Of a DNA stretch of 64,000 bases, positions 8,783 to 18,349 are shown in pieces (the first letter of the stretch is position 1; every line of letters begins with the position of its first letter). Source of the DNA: Citrobacter farmeri (GTDB taxonomy: Bacteria; Pseudomonadota; Gammaproteobacteria; Enterobacterales; Enterobacteriaceae). A program made the translations under genes and the position numbers. The notes under the pieces were generated by a model. That model ran no database searches. It worked only from the letters and a program-made list of their open reading frames with translations, and was not told the origin of the DNA. The stretch lies in the NCBI RefSeq assembly GCF_019048065.1, contig NZ_CP077291.1, positions 3,224,001-3,288,000 on the forward strand. Reading direction: 5' to 3'.

Positions 8783-9221
8783 CAACAATACCGCATTAAA
8801 GAAGGCTGGCCTGAAAGTAACGCTTCCTCGTTTAAAGATTCTGGAAGTTCTTCAGGGACCGGAAAACCATCACGTCAGTGCGGAAGATTTATATAAACGA
8901 CTGATCGACATGGGTGAAGAAATTGGTCTGGCGACCGTGTATCGCGTGCTGAACCAGTTTGATGACGCCGGGATCGTTACCCGCCACAATTTTGAAGGTG
9001 GTAAATCCGTTTTCGAGCTGACGCAGCAGCATCATCACGATCACCTTATTTGCCTCGATTGCGGCAAAGTGATCGAATTCAGTGATGATTCTATTGAAGC
9101 CCGCCAGCGTGAAATCGCGGCGAAGCATGGCATTCGTCTGACGAATCACAGCCTTTATCTGTACGGCCACTGCGCTGAAGGCGATTGTCGTGAAGATGAA
9201 CACGCGCACGACGCGAAATAA
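8775..9221 (+). CDS. fur: Ferric uptake regulator Fur
   Basis: A 148-residue iron-responsive repressor, the same length as in E. coli. Its N-terminal winged helix (about 1-82, with LATVYRVLNQFDDAG as recognition region) is followed by a dimerisation domain. Metal ligands are visible in the HHHDH cluster (about 87-91), in CLDCGKV (Cys93 and Cys96) and near the C-terminal CAEGDCREDEHAHD. It represses siderophore, uptake and RyhB genes in its Fe(II) form. A Fur box overlaps its own promoter. The usual upstream coupling ORF uof looks broken here, so fur probably relies on its own AGGACAG ribosome site, which is placed rather far from the ATG. Confidence 0.98.
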   Translation: MTDNNTALKKAGLKVTLPRLKILEVLQGPENHHVSAEDLYKRLIDMGEEIGLATVYRVLNQFDDAGIVTRHNFEGGKSVFELTQQHHHDHLICLDCGKVIEFSDDSIEARQREIAAKHGIRLTNHSLYLYGHCAEGDCREDEHAHDAK

Positions 9222-9235
9222 TGTGTATTATTCTG

Positions 9236-9264
9236 AAAAGCCAACCATCCGGTTGGCTTTTTTT
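9236..9264 (+). terminator. fur terminator
   Basis: AAGCCAACC-ATCC-GGTTGGCTTTTTTT: a nine-bp stem followed by a T tract 15 bp after the fur stop. Confidence 0.9.
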
Positions 9265-9352
9265 ATGCGTGTCATTCCCCATTCTGTGCTTTGCTTCTGA
9301 CAGCATGTTGCTTTAATGTAAAATCTCACCCTGCCCTGTCCGGAGAATTGAA

Positions 9353-10279
9353 ATGGAACTTCGCCAGCTACGTTACTTTGTCCGTATAGTGGAAACCGGC
9401 AGTATGGGCAGCGCGGCGCTCGATCTCGACATCGGCGTCTCAGCACTCAGCCAGCAGATGACGCGACTGGAAAACGAACTCGCGATTCGTCTGTTGCAGC
9501 GAACCTCGCGTGGCGTAACGCCAACCAACGCCGGTCTGGCTTTTTATTCACAGGCACAGCTGGCGCTACGTCACGCTGATGATGCGATTCTGGCGGCGCG
9601 AGATGCGCGTCTGTCCGGTCATGTCAGCGTCGGTATGGCCCCCAGCACCGCCTCCATCCTCGGAATGCCGTTTATTCATGCCATGCGGGAACATTACGCC
9701 GACGTACGCTTGCATGTGGTGGAAAGCCTCTCCGGCAACCTGGAGCGGATGATCAACACCCGTCAGATTGATCTGGCCGTCGTTTTTCAGAAAGAGAAGA
9801 TCCTGCGCTGGAGCGCCAGGCCGGTTCTCGAAGAGCGGCTTTTTCTGATTGGCACGCACGAGCTGCTGGCAGATATTCCGGATGACACCATAACCCCTGC
9901 CCAACTGGCGAATATTCCGCTGATCATGCCAAGTCAGGGTCACGGACTGCGCGGCCGACTGGAGGCCATCTGTCAGGAACACGGACTAAAGGTGGATATC
10001 GCCACGGAAATTGATGGCCTGGCGTTACTGATGCGTGCCGTTCGCAGCGGACTCGGTGCCACGCTGCAACCCGGCGCTGCCATTTCGCACCTTGAGAGAG
10101 CAGCGCTAAGAGTGATCGGTGTCCACAATCCTGTACTCAGCCGCCCCAATTTTCTGGTCAGCCTGTCTGACGATGAACTCACCCCCGCCGGGCTCGCCGC
10201 CCGCGTGATGCTCACAAAAGTCATGCGTGAACTTGTAGAAACCGGCAGTTGGCCGGGGGCAACCCTTTACGCTCACTAA
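9353..10279 (+). CDS. tcuR: LysR-type regulator TcuR
   Basis: A 308-residue LTTR: the N-terminal winged helix-turn-helix (residues 1-60, MELRQLRYFVRIVETGSMGSAA then SALSQQMTRLENELAIRLLQR) is followed by a two-lobe inducer-binding domain from about residue 90. Position directly upstream of tcuABC and overall sequence identify it as the activator of tricarballylate use described in Salmonella, where tricarballylate is the inducer. Ribosome site GGAGAA lies 7 bp before the ATG. It is transcribed in the same direction as tcuA, unlike most LTTRs, which are divergent from their targets. A perfect T-N11-A palindrome in the tcuR-tcuA gap is its most likely binding site. Confidence 0.88.
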   Translation: MELRQLRYFVRIVETGSMGSAALDLDIGVSALSQQMTRLENELAIRLLQRTSRGVTPTNAGLAFYSQAQLALRHADDAILAARDARLSGHVSVGMAPSTASILGMPFIHAMREHYADVRLHVVESLSGNLERMINTRQIDLAVVFQKEKILRWSARPVLEERLFLIGTHELLADIPDDTITPAQLANIPLIMPSQGHGLRGRLEAICQEHGLKVDIATEIDGLALLMRAVRSGLGATLQPGAAISHLERAALRVIGVHNPVLSRPNFLVSLSDDELTPAGLAARVMLTKVMRELVETGSWPGATLYAH

Positions 10280-10341
10280 ACAGGTCTTTAGCTTTTCCTC
10301 ATAGCGCCCACACAACCCGTGCGTATACATTTCAATTACAA

Positions 10342-10360
10342 ATTTAACAAATAGTTAAAT
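10342..10360. promoter_or_regulatory. LTTR-type palindrome upstream of tcuA
   Basis: ATTTAAC-AAATA-GTTAAAT is a perfect 7-5-7 inverted repeat containing the T-N11-A signature of LysR-type regulators (T10345, A10357). It ends 16 bp before the chosen tcuA start, close to the translation signals. Confidence 0.5.
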
Positions 10361-10376
10361 GGTAATGGAGTATACG

Positions 10377-11780
10377 ATGGTGGATGTACTGGTGATTGGC
10401 GGCGGTAATGCCGCGTTATGTGCCGCCTTAACCGCCCGCGAGGCAGGAGCCTCCGTGTTGCTGTTAGAGGCTGCGCCACGGGAATGGCGCGGCGGCAATT
10501 CTCAACATACGCGCAATTTACGTTGTATGCACGATGCGCCACAGGATGTATTGGTAGAGAGTTATCCCGAAGAGGAGTTCTGGCAGGATCTCTGGCGCGT
10601 CACGGAAGGCAATACCGATGAAGCGCTGGCGCGTCTGGTGATCCGTACCTCATCGCAGTGTCGTGACTGGATGCGCCAACACGGTGTTAATTTTCAGCCT
10701 CCGCTCTCTGGCGCGCTGCACGTGGCGCGTACTAATGCCTTCTTCATGGGCGGCGGGAAAGCCCTCGTGAACGCCTATTACCGCAGCGCAGAAAAGCTGG
10801 GGGTGCAGATTCGCTACAACACGCCGGTACAGGCGCTTGAATTGCATAATGGCGAATTCGTCGCCGCCCTGGCAGGTAACGAGCGCATTGAGGCCAGAGC
10901 CTGTGTCCTTGCCGCCGGCGGGTTTGAATCCAACCGGGAATGGCTGCGCGAGGCCTGGGGGGAAAACGCGCGTGGCGAATGGCCCGCCGATAACTTCCTC
11001 ATTCGCGGCACCCGCTTTAATCAGGGTGTGTTGCTCAAATTTATGATCGACGCCGGGGCTGACATCATCGGCGATCCGTCCCAGTCCCACTGTGTTGCCA
11101 TTGATGCCCGAGCCCCGCTGTATGACGGCGGCATTTGTACCCGCGTGGATTGCGTATCCCTGGGTGTGGTGGTCAACCGGGACGCAGAACGCTTTTACGA
11201 CGAAGGCGAAGATTTCTGGCCGAAACGCTACGCCATCTGGGGGCGTCTGGTTGCCCATCAGCCCGGCCAGATTGGCTTCTCCATTATCGACAGCAAAGCG
11301 ATCGGCCACTTTATGCCGCCGGTTTTCCCGGGGGCGCAAGCGAACACGCTGGGTGAACTGGCCCGCCAACTGGGGCTGGATCCCGAACGCTTTACCGATA
11401 CCGTGGAGCAGTACAACCAGGCCTGTCAGCCGGGCCAGTTTGATCACACAACGTTGGATAACTGCGCAACGCAGGGCCTGACGCCACCAAAAACCCACTG
11501 GGCGCGACCTCTCGATACCCCACCCTACTACGGTTATGCCCTGCGTCCAGGGATCACCTTTACCTATCTGGGGCTGAAAGTGAATGAACATGCTGCGGTC
11601 CACTTCGCTGGCGCCCCCAGCCGTAACCTGTTCGTTGCCGGTGAAATGATGGCAGGCAACGTGCTGGGCAAGGGCTATACCGCCGGTGTCGGCATGTCCA
11701 TCGGCACCACGTTTGGTCGGATCGCAGGTAAAGAAGCTGCCCTGGCAGCACGCAAGGAGGCACGTCATGAAGCAGCTTGA
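10377..11780 (+). CDS. tcuA: FAD-dependent tricarballylate dehydrogenase TcuA
   Basis: Oxidises tricarballylate, a rumen-derived inhibitor of aconitase, to cis-aconitate, which enters the TCA cycle. The start at 10377 ([18 protein letters not shown]) has GGAG six bases upstream and gives 467 residues; the ATGs at 10359 and 10365 lack a ribosome site. The Rossmann FAD motif [24 protein letters not shown] lies at residues 6-29, and the C-terminal FAD segment near [20 protein letters not shown] resembles fumarate reductase/succinate dehydrogenase flavoproteins. The 3' end overlaps tcuB by 14 bp. In Salmonella TcuB reoxidises its FADH2. A long reverse-strand open frame opposite this gene is a coding shadow. 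Confidence 0.93.
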   Translation: MVDVLVIGGGNAALCAALTAREAGASVLLLEAAPREWRGGNSQHTRNLRCMHDAPQDVLVESYPEEEFWQDLWRVTEGNTDEALARLVIRTSSQCRDWMRQHGVNFQPPLSGALHVARTNAFFMGGGKALVNAYYRSAEKLGVQIRYNTPVQALELHNGEFVAALAGNERIEARACVLAAGGFESNREWLREAWGENARGEWPADNFLIRGTRFNQGVLLKFMIDAGADIIGDPSQSHCVAIDARAPLYDGGICTRVDCVSLGVVVNRDAERFYDEGEDFWPKRYAIWGRLVAHQPGQIGFSIIDSKAIGHFMPPVFPGAQANTLGELARQLGLDPERFTDTVEQYNQACQPGQFDHTTLDNCATQGLTPPKTHWARPLDTPPYYGYALRPGITFTYLGLKVNEHAAVHFAGAPSRNLFVAGEMMAGNVLGKGYTAGVGMSIGTTFGRIAGKEAALAARKEARHEAA

Positions 11781-12906
11781 AAAATTGATTATCGAGGCCA
11801 AAATTCTCACCGGGCCGGAGGCTGAAGTCGAGCGGGTGATGCAGGTTTGTAACGCCTGTCGCTATTGCGAAGGGTTTTGCGCCGTATTTCCGGCAATGAC
11901 TCAACGGCTGGAATTTGGCAAAGCCGACATCAACTATCTTGCCAACCTGTGCCATAACTGCGGTGCCTGCCTGCACGCCTGTCAGTACGCCCCGCCCCAT
12001 GAGTTTGCGATCAATGTGCCGAAAGCGATGGCGGAAGTGCGTCTGGAAACTTATCAACATTACGCGCAACCGGCGGTCTTCGGGGCGCTGTATCGCCGGG
12101 CAGGCGTCACCGTGACGCTGGCACTAGTCTTTGGTCTGATCCTCTTTTTACTCCTCGCGATGGGGCTAAAGGGATCGCTGCTCCACCCGCCGCTGGCCGG
12201 TGATTTCTACCAAATATTCCCGCACAACCTGCTGGCATGGATGTTTGGCTCCGTTTTCGTGCTGGCGATCGGTTTACTGATGGCTGGCGTAATCCGCTTC
12301 TGGCGTGAGATATCCCCCGTTGGGCCACGTCCGGTGGAAATTGCCGAAGCTTCGCACAATGCGCTGACGCTGAAATACCTCGACGGTGGACATGGCAAGG
12401 GCTGCAACGAAACTGACGATGCCTTTACGCTGATGCGCCGTCGTTTCCATCATTTCACCTTTTACGGCTTTATGCTCTGTTTCGCCGCGACCGTAGTGGC
12501 GACCGGTTACCACTACATTGCCGGATGGGAAGCCCCTTACCCGTTCTTCAGCGTGCCGGTTATGCTTGGCACGCTCGGTGGAGTCGGCTTAGTCATCGGC
12601 CCGGCGGGCCTGCTGTGGTTAAACCTTAAGCGCTCACCACTGCATGGTGACGCGCGACAGAAACCAATGGATCGCGGATTTATTTTACTGCTGCTACTGA
12701 CCAGCCTGACCGGCCTGGGTCTGCTGGCGGGGAGAGACACCTCATGGATGGGGATCCTGCTTGCCATCCATCTTGGCGTGGTCATGGCACTTTTTTTGAC
12801 CATTCCGTACGGAAAATTTGCCCACGGATTTTACCGCTGCGCATCTTTACTCAAATGGGCAATTGAGAAGCGACGTGGAAAACAGGCGGGGGTCGCAGGC
12901 GACTGA
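11767..12906 (+). CDS. tcuB: TcuB iron-sulfur/membrane electron carrier
   Basis: A membrane protein that takes electrons from reduced TcuA and passes them to the quinone pool. The start at 11767 ([12 protein letters not shown]) follows AAGGAGG inside the end of tcuA and gives 379 residues; a longer in-frame start at 11686 would overlap tcuA coding too far. Two ferredoxin-like cysteine sets are visible, [12 protein letters not shown] (about 30-41) and [12 protein letters not shown] (about 64-75), followed by several hydrophobic helices from about residue 110 onward, with scattered histidines that could ligate heme b. Family and neighbours fix the assignment (CitB-type). Confidence 0.93.
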   Translation: MKQLEKLIIEAKILTGPEAEVERVMQVCNACRYCEGFCAVFPAMTQRLEFGKADINYLANLCHNCGACLHACQYAPPHEFAINVPKAMAEVRLETYQHYAQPAVFGALYRRAGVTVTLALVFGLILFLLLAMGLKGSLLHPPLAGDFYQIFPHNLLAWMFGSVFVLAIGLLMAGVIRFWREISPVGPRPVEIAEASHNALTLKYLDGGHGKGCNETDDAFTLMRRRFHHFTFYGFMLCFAATVVATGYHYIAGWEAPYPFFSVPVMLGTLGGVGLVIGPAGLLWLNLKRSPLHGDARQKPMDRGFILLLLLTSLTGLGLLAGRDTSWMGILLAIHLGVVMALFLTIPYGKFAHGFYRCASLLKWAIEKRRGKQAGVAGD

Positions 12907-12959
12907 CCCGCAAACTCTTACCTCTATAAATATTATGATAAGACAGTGGAGCAACCTCA

Positions 12960-14255
12960 ATGACTCAACAACCATCGCGCGCCGGCACGTTCGGCGCAAT
13001 ACTGCGTGTGACCAGCGGTAATTTTCTCGAACAGTTTGATTTTTTTCTGTTTGGTTTTTATGCCACTTATATCGCAAAGACGTTTTTTCCCGCCGAAAGT
13101 GAGTTCGCCAGCCTCATGCTTACCTTTGCCGTTTTTGGCTCCGGCTTTTTAATGCGCCCCATCGGGGCGGTAATACTGGGGGCATATATCGACAGGATCG
13201 GTCGGCGTAAAGGGCTGATGGTTACTCTGGCAATTATGGGCTGCGGCACGCTGTTGATAGCCCTCGTTCCGGGTTATCAGACCATCGGCCTGCTGGCCCC
13301 CGCGCTGGTGCTGCTGGGGCGCTTGCTACAGGGATTCTCTGCCGGCGTCGAACTGGGCGGCGTCTCTGTTTATCTTTCTGAAATCGCAACGCCTGGCAAT
13401 AAAGGCTTTTACACCAGTTGGCAATCGGCCAGTCAACAGGTCGCGATCGTTGTCGCCGCGCTGATTGGCTACGGCCTGAATGTCACGCTGGGGCACGATG
13501 AGATCTCTGAATGGGGTTGGCGAATCCCGTTCTTTATTGGCTGCATGATTATTCCGCTGATTTTTGTTCTTCGACGTTCACTACAGGAAACTGAAGCCTT
13601 TTTACAACGTAAGCACCGCCCCGACACCCGGGAGATTTTTACCACGATTGTTAAAAACTGGCGCATCATCACCGCAGGTACCCTGCTGGTGGCGATGACA
13701 ACCACGACCTTTTATTTTATTACCGTCTATACCCCCACTTACGGGAGAGCCGTTTTGAACCTCAGCGCGCGTGACAGCCTGATAGTCACCATGCTGGTGG
13801 GGATTTCTAACTTCATCTGGCTGCCGATTGGCGGTGCCATCTCTGACCGGATTGGGCGTCGCCCGGTGCTGATGGGCATCACTTTGCTGGCACTGGTCAC
13901 CACCTGGCCGGTAATGAACTGGCTTACCGCCGCCCCTGATTTCACCCGTATGACGCTGGTACTGCTCTGGTTCTCGTTCTTCTTTGGTATGTACAACGGC
14001 GCGATGGTTGCCGCACTGACCGAAGTCATGCCGGTTTATGTACGAACCGTGGGGTTTTCACTGGCCTTTAGTCTCGCCACGGCGATTTTCGGCGGCCTGA
14101 CGCCCGCCATTTCCACAGCGCTGGTCCAGTTGACGGGCGATAAGAGTTCACCGGGTTGGTGGCTTATGTGCGCAGCGCTGTGCGGATTCGCCGCGACGGC
14201 AATGTTATTTGTCCGTCTCAGTCGCGGTTATCAGACAGCAGAGAATAAGCTCTGA
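12960..14255 (+). CDS. tcuC: Tricarballylate/citrate proton symporter TcuC
   Basis: A 431-residue major facilitator superfamily carrier of the metabolite:H+ symporter (citrate) family, with about 12 helices. The first intracellular loop has DRIGRRKGL and the second half repeats it as [10 protein letters not shown], both typical MFS signatures, and [15 protein letters not shown] is the TM4-TM5 motif. It closely resembles Salmonella TcuC/CitA as I recall it; members move tricarballylate and citrate. It lies 53 bp after tcuB with a GGAG site before the ATG, so it is the last gene of the operon and is followed by a strong terminator. Confidence 0.94.
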   Translation: MTQQPSRAGTFGAILRVTSGNFLEQFDFFLFGFYATYIAKTFFPAESEFASLMLTFAVFGSGFLMRPIGAVILGAYIDRIGRRKGLMVTLAIMGCGTLLIALVPGYQTIGLLAPALVLLGRLLQGFSAGVELGGVSVYLSEIATPGNKGFYTSWQSASQQVAIVVAALIGYGLNVTLGHDEISEWGWRIPFFIGCMIIPLIFVLRRSLQETEAFLQRKHRPDTREIFTTIVKNWRIITAGTLLVAMTTTTFYFITVYTPTYGRAVLNLSARDSLIVTMLVGISNFIWLPIGGAISDRIGRRPVLMGITLLALVTTWPVMNWLTAAPDFTRMTLVLLWFSFFFGMYNGAMVAALTEVMPVYVRTVGFSLAFSLATAIFGGLTPAISTALVQLTGDKSSPGWWLMCAALCGFAATAMLFVRLSRGYQTAENKL

Positions 14256-14261
14256 AACGCA

Positions 14262-14291
14262 GACGGGCGGAGATATCTCTCCGCCCGTTTT
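14262..14291. terminator. Bidirectional terminator tcuC/chiQ
   Basis: ACGGGCGGAGA-TATC-TCTCCGCCCGT: an 11-bp perfect stem ending in TTTT on the plus strand, between convergent tcuC and chiQ. Confidence 0.88.
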
Positions 14292-14307
14292 ATACTATCT
14301 CTGACGC

Positions 14308-14640
14308 TTACTTCGCCGTGTTGTTGCTGCGAATTTCCTGCCAGATCTTATCGCAATCGGCTTTCACGGCCTGATCGTTACCAGTGCGCGTCGCCTGAAT
14401 ACACTGCTGGTAATCCAGCACACGAACACTTTCCTGATTCGCAAACTGCTGATGCTGTTTCTCTTTTTTCAGCACGTTCAGCACGCTCTGACAGGCTTCG
14501 ATTTTCTCTGGCGATCCCTGTGCCGTGTTGATACAGGCGCTGTACGCTTCTTTCAACCGGCTGTCTTCTTTCGGAGCCATTGACGGTGCGCAGGCAACCA
14601 GTCCCGAGGCCATCACGGCGATGAGTATCAGTTTTTTCAT
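14308..14640 (-). CDS. chiQ: Chitosugar-induced lipoprotein ChiQ
   Basis: A 110-residue lipoprotein of unknown mechanism (formerly YbfN), cotranscribed with the chitooligosaccharide porin chiP 49 bp upstream. The start at 14640 (MKKLILIAVMASGLVAC) places a lipobox LVAC with Cys17; the mature part is polar and helical with two pairs of cysteines (SACINTAQ / EACQSVL and QQCIQA / ADCDKIW) that may form disulfides. Upstream in-frame codons back to 14712 lack a signal peptide and are rejected. Expression should follow chiP: repressed by NagC and ChiX, relieved by chitosugars. Confidence 0.93.
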   Translation of the reverse strand: MKKLILIAVMASGLVACAPSMAPKEDSRLKEAYSACINTAQGSPEKIEACQSVLNVLKKEKQHQQFANQESVRVLDYQQCIQATRTGNDQAVKADCDKIWQEIRSNNTAK

Positions 14641-14689
14641 AGCAGGGTCCTCAACGAGGCGGCAGGTGCTGGGCCTGCCGCTGTTGGCA

Positions 14690-16096
14690 TTAGAAGATGG
14701 TGAACGGTGCAATCACAATGAACTTCACGTCGCGCTCATCCTGGAAGATGTTGCCATAACCGCCACCCCAGCTCGGGATGTTGGAATGGTTGTCATATTC
14801 GGTGAAGTGCAGTTTAAACATGGTGCCTTTCGCACGACCGTCCTGCAGCGTATAGACCGCATCCAGGCTGTAAGATGACTCTTCGATAGTACGGTTTTTG
14901 TCGTAGTATGCATCCGGGCTGCTCTGCCAGGTAGACGGTTTCGCGTCCCAGGCATACACATAAGAAGCCCCGACGGCCCAGCCCGGCAGGTTCCAGTTTT
15001 TCAGGTCATACATCGCACCGAAGAAGACCGCTTTTTCGCCGTTGGCGTTGAAGTCTGAACGGTTATCCCACCAGATATCCAGACGACCGTTGGATGACGC
15101 ATAGGTCGGAGTCATACGTTGCAGGAAGAACCCTTGCTGCCCTTCGGCCTTAACCCAGGTCCCTTCCAGACGCAGGTCAACCACTTCTGCCACTTTGTAG
15201 CCGAAGGTCAACGCCTGCAGCCAGGCCGTACCGTCATAAATGTCGCTGGCGCTGCGGTCATCGACTTTGTCACGCGCCCCGTAGAACTGATAGCTGGTGG
15301 AGAACGGATTGCCACCTAAATCGAACTTGTAGCTGGCTTTGGCGAAGTACTGATCGACATAGCCTTCGGACTGACCAAATGCGGCTTCCAGCACCAGGTC
15401 ATTTTTGAAATCATATTTTGCGCCGACAGAGTGGAGATAATCGACTTTGGTCTTTTTATCGCCCTGGTAGAATTTATCGACTTCAGTGTGCCACGGCGCT
15501 TTATATTCGTTGGCCCACATATAGGAGAAACTCAGCGCGCCCGCGTCGCCATAGTCAAAGTTAGCGCCCGCTTCGGCACCCTGATAGGTACCCGGCATAA
15601 AGCTCCAGTGCGGCGCTAACAGCGTCTGACCGGTAGGTTGAATATAACCGGCGCGGGCCCAGGCGGGACCAAATTTGAATTTCGCGGCGGCCTTATACAG
15701 ACTGATTCCGCTCTTATCACCGGAGTAGTCTTCGTCATAGCCTTTGTTCTTTTTCGAGAAGGCGATTTCGTTTGGATGGCCGCTGTCGCCATTTTCTGCC
15801 ATTTCAATTGCGGTAAACGCCGCCACATCGAGACCGAACATATCGGCTGCATAGCCGGACTGGAAATCCAGGTTGGCGTTCCAGGTCGCGTGAGAAAGGT
15901 TGGTTTTATATTTGTCGCCGTCGGTGACATCTTTACGGTCGCGCTCACGCTGCCAGTAATAAATGCCGCCCGTCAGGGTTGAATCATCGATAAAGCCTTC
16001 GGCCTGTGCCTGCGGAACAACGACCAGACCCGACAGTGCTGTGATACCGGCGATAGCCAACGCCAGCGCACTACGTTTGCCACTAAACGTACGCAT
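14690..16096 (-). CDS. chiP: Chitooligosaccharide outer-membrane porin ChiP
   Basis: A 468-residue OprD-family porin with an N-terminal signal peptide (about 1-32, ending AQA before EGFIDD), an alternating beta-strand body and a C-terminal Phe typical of outer-membrane barrels (IAPFTIF). It admits chitobiose and longer chitosugars to the periplasm. Length matches E. coli ChiP (YbfM). The Shine-Dalgarno region at 16104-16115 is complementary to the seed of sRNA ChiX, and a NagC operator lies at 16206-16227, so the gene is under double negative control. It heads the chiPQ operon. Confidence 0.96.
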   Translation of the reverse strand: MRTFSGKRSALALAIAGITALSGLVVVPQAQAEGFIDDSTLTGGIYYWQRERDRKDVTDGDKYKTNLSHATWNANLDFQSGYAADMFGLDVAAFTAIEMAENGDSGHPNEIAFSKKNKGYDEDYSGDKSGISLYKAAAKFKFGPAWARAGYIQPTGQTLLAPHWSFMPGTYQGAEAGANFDYGDAGALSFSYMWANEYKAPWHTEVDKFYQGDKKTKVDYLHSVGAKYDFKNDLVLEAAFGQSEGYVDQYFAKASYKFDLGGNPFSTSYQFYGARDKVDDRSASDIYDGTAWLQALTFGYKVAEVVDLRLEGTWVKAEGQQGFFLQRMTPTYASSNGRLDIWWDNRSDFNANGEKAVFFGAMYDLKNWNLPGWAVGASYVYAWDAKPSTWQSSPDAYYDKNRTIEESSYSLDAVYTLQDGRAKGTMFKLHFTEYDNHSNIPSWGGGYGNIFQDERDVKFIVIAPFTIF

Positions 16097-16103
16097 ATGT
16101 TAA

Positions 16104-16115
16104 TCCTCTTTGACG
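16104..16115 (-). promoter_or_regulatory. ChiX sRNA pairing site on chiP
   Basis: The chiP mRNA reads CGUCAAAGAGGA across its ribosome site; the plus strand TCCTCTTTGACG is identical to the pairing segment of ChiX as I remember it. ChiX binding would block initiation and trigger decay unless titrated by the chb mRNA. Confidence 0.65.
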
Positions 16116-16205
16116 TATAAATTGCTGTTGCCAAAGGCGAAACAGCGAAAAAATAAAAATTTAAAAGTAGCACTGAGAGAAACCTCACTGACTACAGTGA
16201 TAGAC

Positions 16206-16227
16206 TATTTTTCGCGACGCGAATTAT
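16206..16227. promoter_or_regulatory. NagC operator of chiP
   Basis: TATTTTTCGCGACGCGAATTAT has the NagC form: A/T-rich arms around a central TTCGC...GCGAA core. It lies about 110 bp before the chiP start. NagC control of chiP is known in E. coli. Confidence 0.65.
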
Positions 16228-16380
16228 CAATCTCTTTCTGTAACGAGAATGTAAGAGTATGAGCAACCGCACATATTTCATCGCTTTCTGTTACATTTCA
16301 TTCATCGGTCAATAAATGACAGCAAAGATATAAATTTTCTTTGTTTTCCAGAAGGATGAAAGCTATTTCGTGTTATGGGC

Positions 16381-16417
16381 AACTTATTGCATAAGTTAGT
16401 GAAAACAAACGTTTGTT
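16381..16417. promoter_or_regulatory. Two palindromes in glnS-chiP gap
   Basis: The 426-bp gap between glnS and chiP holds, besides the NagC and ChiX sites and the glnS terminator, AACTTAT-TGC-ATAAGTT (16381-16397) and AACAAACGTTTGTT (16404-16417). The second is a perfect 14-bp palindrome with the central CpG of LacI/PurR-family operators. Neither is explained by the annotated genes. Confidence 0.4.
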
Positions 16418-16474
16418 AATGGCTCTATTTTCTGAATGGGAATTAATTCGCTTCGCAAAGCGAGAGTGATCGGC

Positions 16475-16503
16475 GAAAAAAAACGCCGCAGAGTGCGGCG
16501 TTT
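16475..16503 (-). terminator. glnS terminator
   Basis: Reading leftward, AAACGCCGCA-CTC-TGCGGCGTTTTTTTT begins about 20 bp after the glnS stop: strong GC stem plus T tract. Confidence 0.9.
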
Positions 16504-16522
16504 GGCAGGTTCGTTCGACGGT

Positions 16523-18190
16523 TTACTCGCCGACTTTCGCCCAGGTATCACGCAGGCCAACGGTGCGGTTAAACACCAGTTTCTCTGCGCTGGCATAACG
16601 GCTGTCCAGGCAGAAGTAACCTTCGCGCTCAAACTGGAACGCTTTCCCTGCAACCGCGGCTTTCAGCGACGGTTCAGCAAAGCCCTGTTTGATCACCAGT
16701 GATTCCGGGTTCATCACGGACAGGAAATCATCCGCAGCACCAGGGTTTGGTACGCTGAACAGACGATCGTAGAGACGGATCTCTACCGGTAGCGCATGTG
16801 CGGCGCTAACCCAGTGGATCACGCCTTTCACTTTACGGCCATCAGCCGGATCCTTACTCAGCGTATCCGCGTCATAGGTGCAGAAGATAGTCGTGATATT
16901 GCCTTCATCATCTTTCTCCACGCGTTCTGCTTTCACCACGTAGGCGTTACGCAGACGCACTTCTTTGCCCATCACCAGACGCTTGTACTGCTTGTTGGCT
17001 TCTTCGCGGAAGTCAGCGCGATCGATCCAGATTTCACCGCTGAACGGAACCTCACGCGTGCCCATTTCCGGTTTGTTCGGATGATTAGGCATGGTGACCA
17101 TTTCGCTTTCACCCTGCGGGTAGTTCTCGATAACCAGTTTTACCGGATCGATAACCGCCATCGCACGCGGTGCGTTTTCGTTCAGATCTTCGCGGATACA
17201 GGATTCCAGCGACGCCATTTCAATCGTATTGTCCTGCTTGGTCACACCAATACGTTTGCAGAATTCACGAATTGCCGCAGCGGTATAACCACGACGACGC
17301 AGACCGGAGATGGTCGGCATACGCGGATCGTCCCAGCCTTCTACGTGCTTGTCAGCCACCAGCAGGTTCAGCTTACGCTTGGACATCACGGTATATTCCA
17401 GATTCAGGCGCGAAAATTCATACTGACGCGGGTGAACCGGAATGGAGATGTTGTCCAGCACCCAGTCGTACAGACGACGGTTGTCCTGGAACTCAAGCGT
17501 ACACAGTGAGTGCGTAATGCCTTCCAGCGCATCGCTGATGCAGTGGGTAAAGTCATACATCGGATAGATGCACCACTTGTTGCCGGTCTGATGGTGTTCA
17601 GCAAATTTAATGCGGTACAGAACCGGATCGCGCATCACGATAAACGGCGATGCCATGTCGATCTTCGCGCGCAGGCAAGCTTTACCTTCTTCAAAACCAC
17701 CGGTACGCATTTTTTCGAACAACGCAAGGTTCTCTTCGATGCTGCGATCGCGGAACGGGCTGTTTTTACCCGGTGCCGTCAGCGTGCCACGATATTCGCG
17801 GATCTGCTCCGGCGTCAGTTCATCAACATATGCCAGACCTTTGTTGATCAGTTCAACCGCGTAGGCATGCAGCTGATCAAAGTAATCTGAGGAGTAACGA
17901 ACGTCGCCAGCCCAGTGAAAACCTAACCACTCAACGTCGTTTTTGATCGAATCGACGTACTCGATATCTTCTTTTACCGGGTTGGTATCATCGAAACGCA
18001 GGTTGCACTGGCCCTGGTAGTCTTGCGCGATACCAAAGTTCAGGCAGATAGATTTCGCGTGGCCAATGTGCAGATAGCCATTTGGCTCCGGCGGAAAACG
18101 GGTATGGATCGTGGTGTGCTTACCACTGGCCAGATCTTCATCGATGATCTGACGAATAAAGTTACTCGGGCGGGCTTCAGCCTCACTCAT
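16523..18190 (-). CDS. glnS: Glutaminyl-tRNA synthetase
   Basis: A class I aminoacyl-tRNA synthetase of 555 residues that charges the four tRNA-Gln genes also found in this window (glnU, glnW, glnV, glnX). The HIGH signature is at about residues 41-44 ([11 protein letters not shown]), the KMSKS-type loop reads VMSKRK (about 268-273), and the C-terminal anticodon-binding beta-barrels extend from about residue 340. It is one residue longer than the 554 I recall for E. coli, in the segment [11 protein letters not shown]. Transcribed alone, with a leftward terminator. Confidence 0.98.
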   Translation of the reverse strand: MSEAEARPSNFIRQIIDEDLASGKHTTIHTRFPPEPNGYLHIGHAKSICLNFGIAQDYQGQCNLRFDDTNPVKEDIEYVDSIKNDVEWLGFHWAGDVRYSSDYFDQLHAYAVELINKGLAYVDELTPEQIREYRGTLTAPGKNSPFRDRSIEENLALFEKMRTGGFEEGKACLRAKIDMASPFIVMRDPVLYRIKFAEHHQTGNKWCIYPMYDFTHCISDALEGITHSLCTLEFQDNRRLYDWVLDNISIPVHPRQYEFSRLNLEYTVMSKRKLNLLVADKHVEGWDDPRMPTISGLRRRGYTAAAIREFCKRIGVTKQDNTIEMASLESCIREDLNENAPRAMAVIDPVKLVIENYPQGESEMVTMPNHPNKPEMGTREVPFSGEIWIDRADFREEANKQYKRLVMGKEVRLRNAYVVKAERVEKDDEGNITTIFCTYDADTLSKDPADGRKVKGVIHWVSAAHALPVEIRLYDRLFSVPNPGAADDFLSVMNPESLVIKQGFAEPSLKAAVAGKAFQFEREGYFCLDSRYASAEKLVFNRTVGLRDTWAKVGE

Positions 18191-18286
18191 CGTGGATTCC
18201 TCAAAGCGTGAACAACGTATAACGGCATATGATCTTATAAGCTGGGCGAAGAGACAACCTTTATGTCACGGAAAAGCGTTACCAAT

Positions 18287-18320
18287 AAAAAAAAGCGGCG
18301 GAGGTTTCCCCCCGCCGCTT
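18287..18320 (-). terminator. nagE terminator
   Basis: Leftward hairpin AAGCGGCGGGGGGAAACCTCCGCCGCTTTTTTTT: a long GC stem and a run of eight T just after nagE. Confidence 0.9.
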
Positions 18321-18349
18321 AAGGCTCAATGACGCTGACTCAGGAGCGA

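Noticed and set aside
10650..11810. A 386-codon open frame on the minus strand opposite tcuA
   Set aside because: It lies entirely antisense to the well-conserved tcuA, has no ribosome site, and shows a composition typical of shadow frames in high-GC third-position genes.
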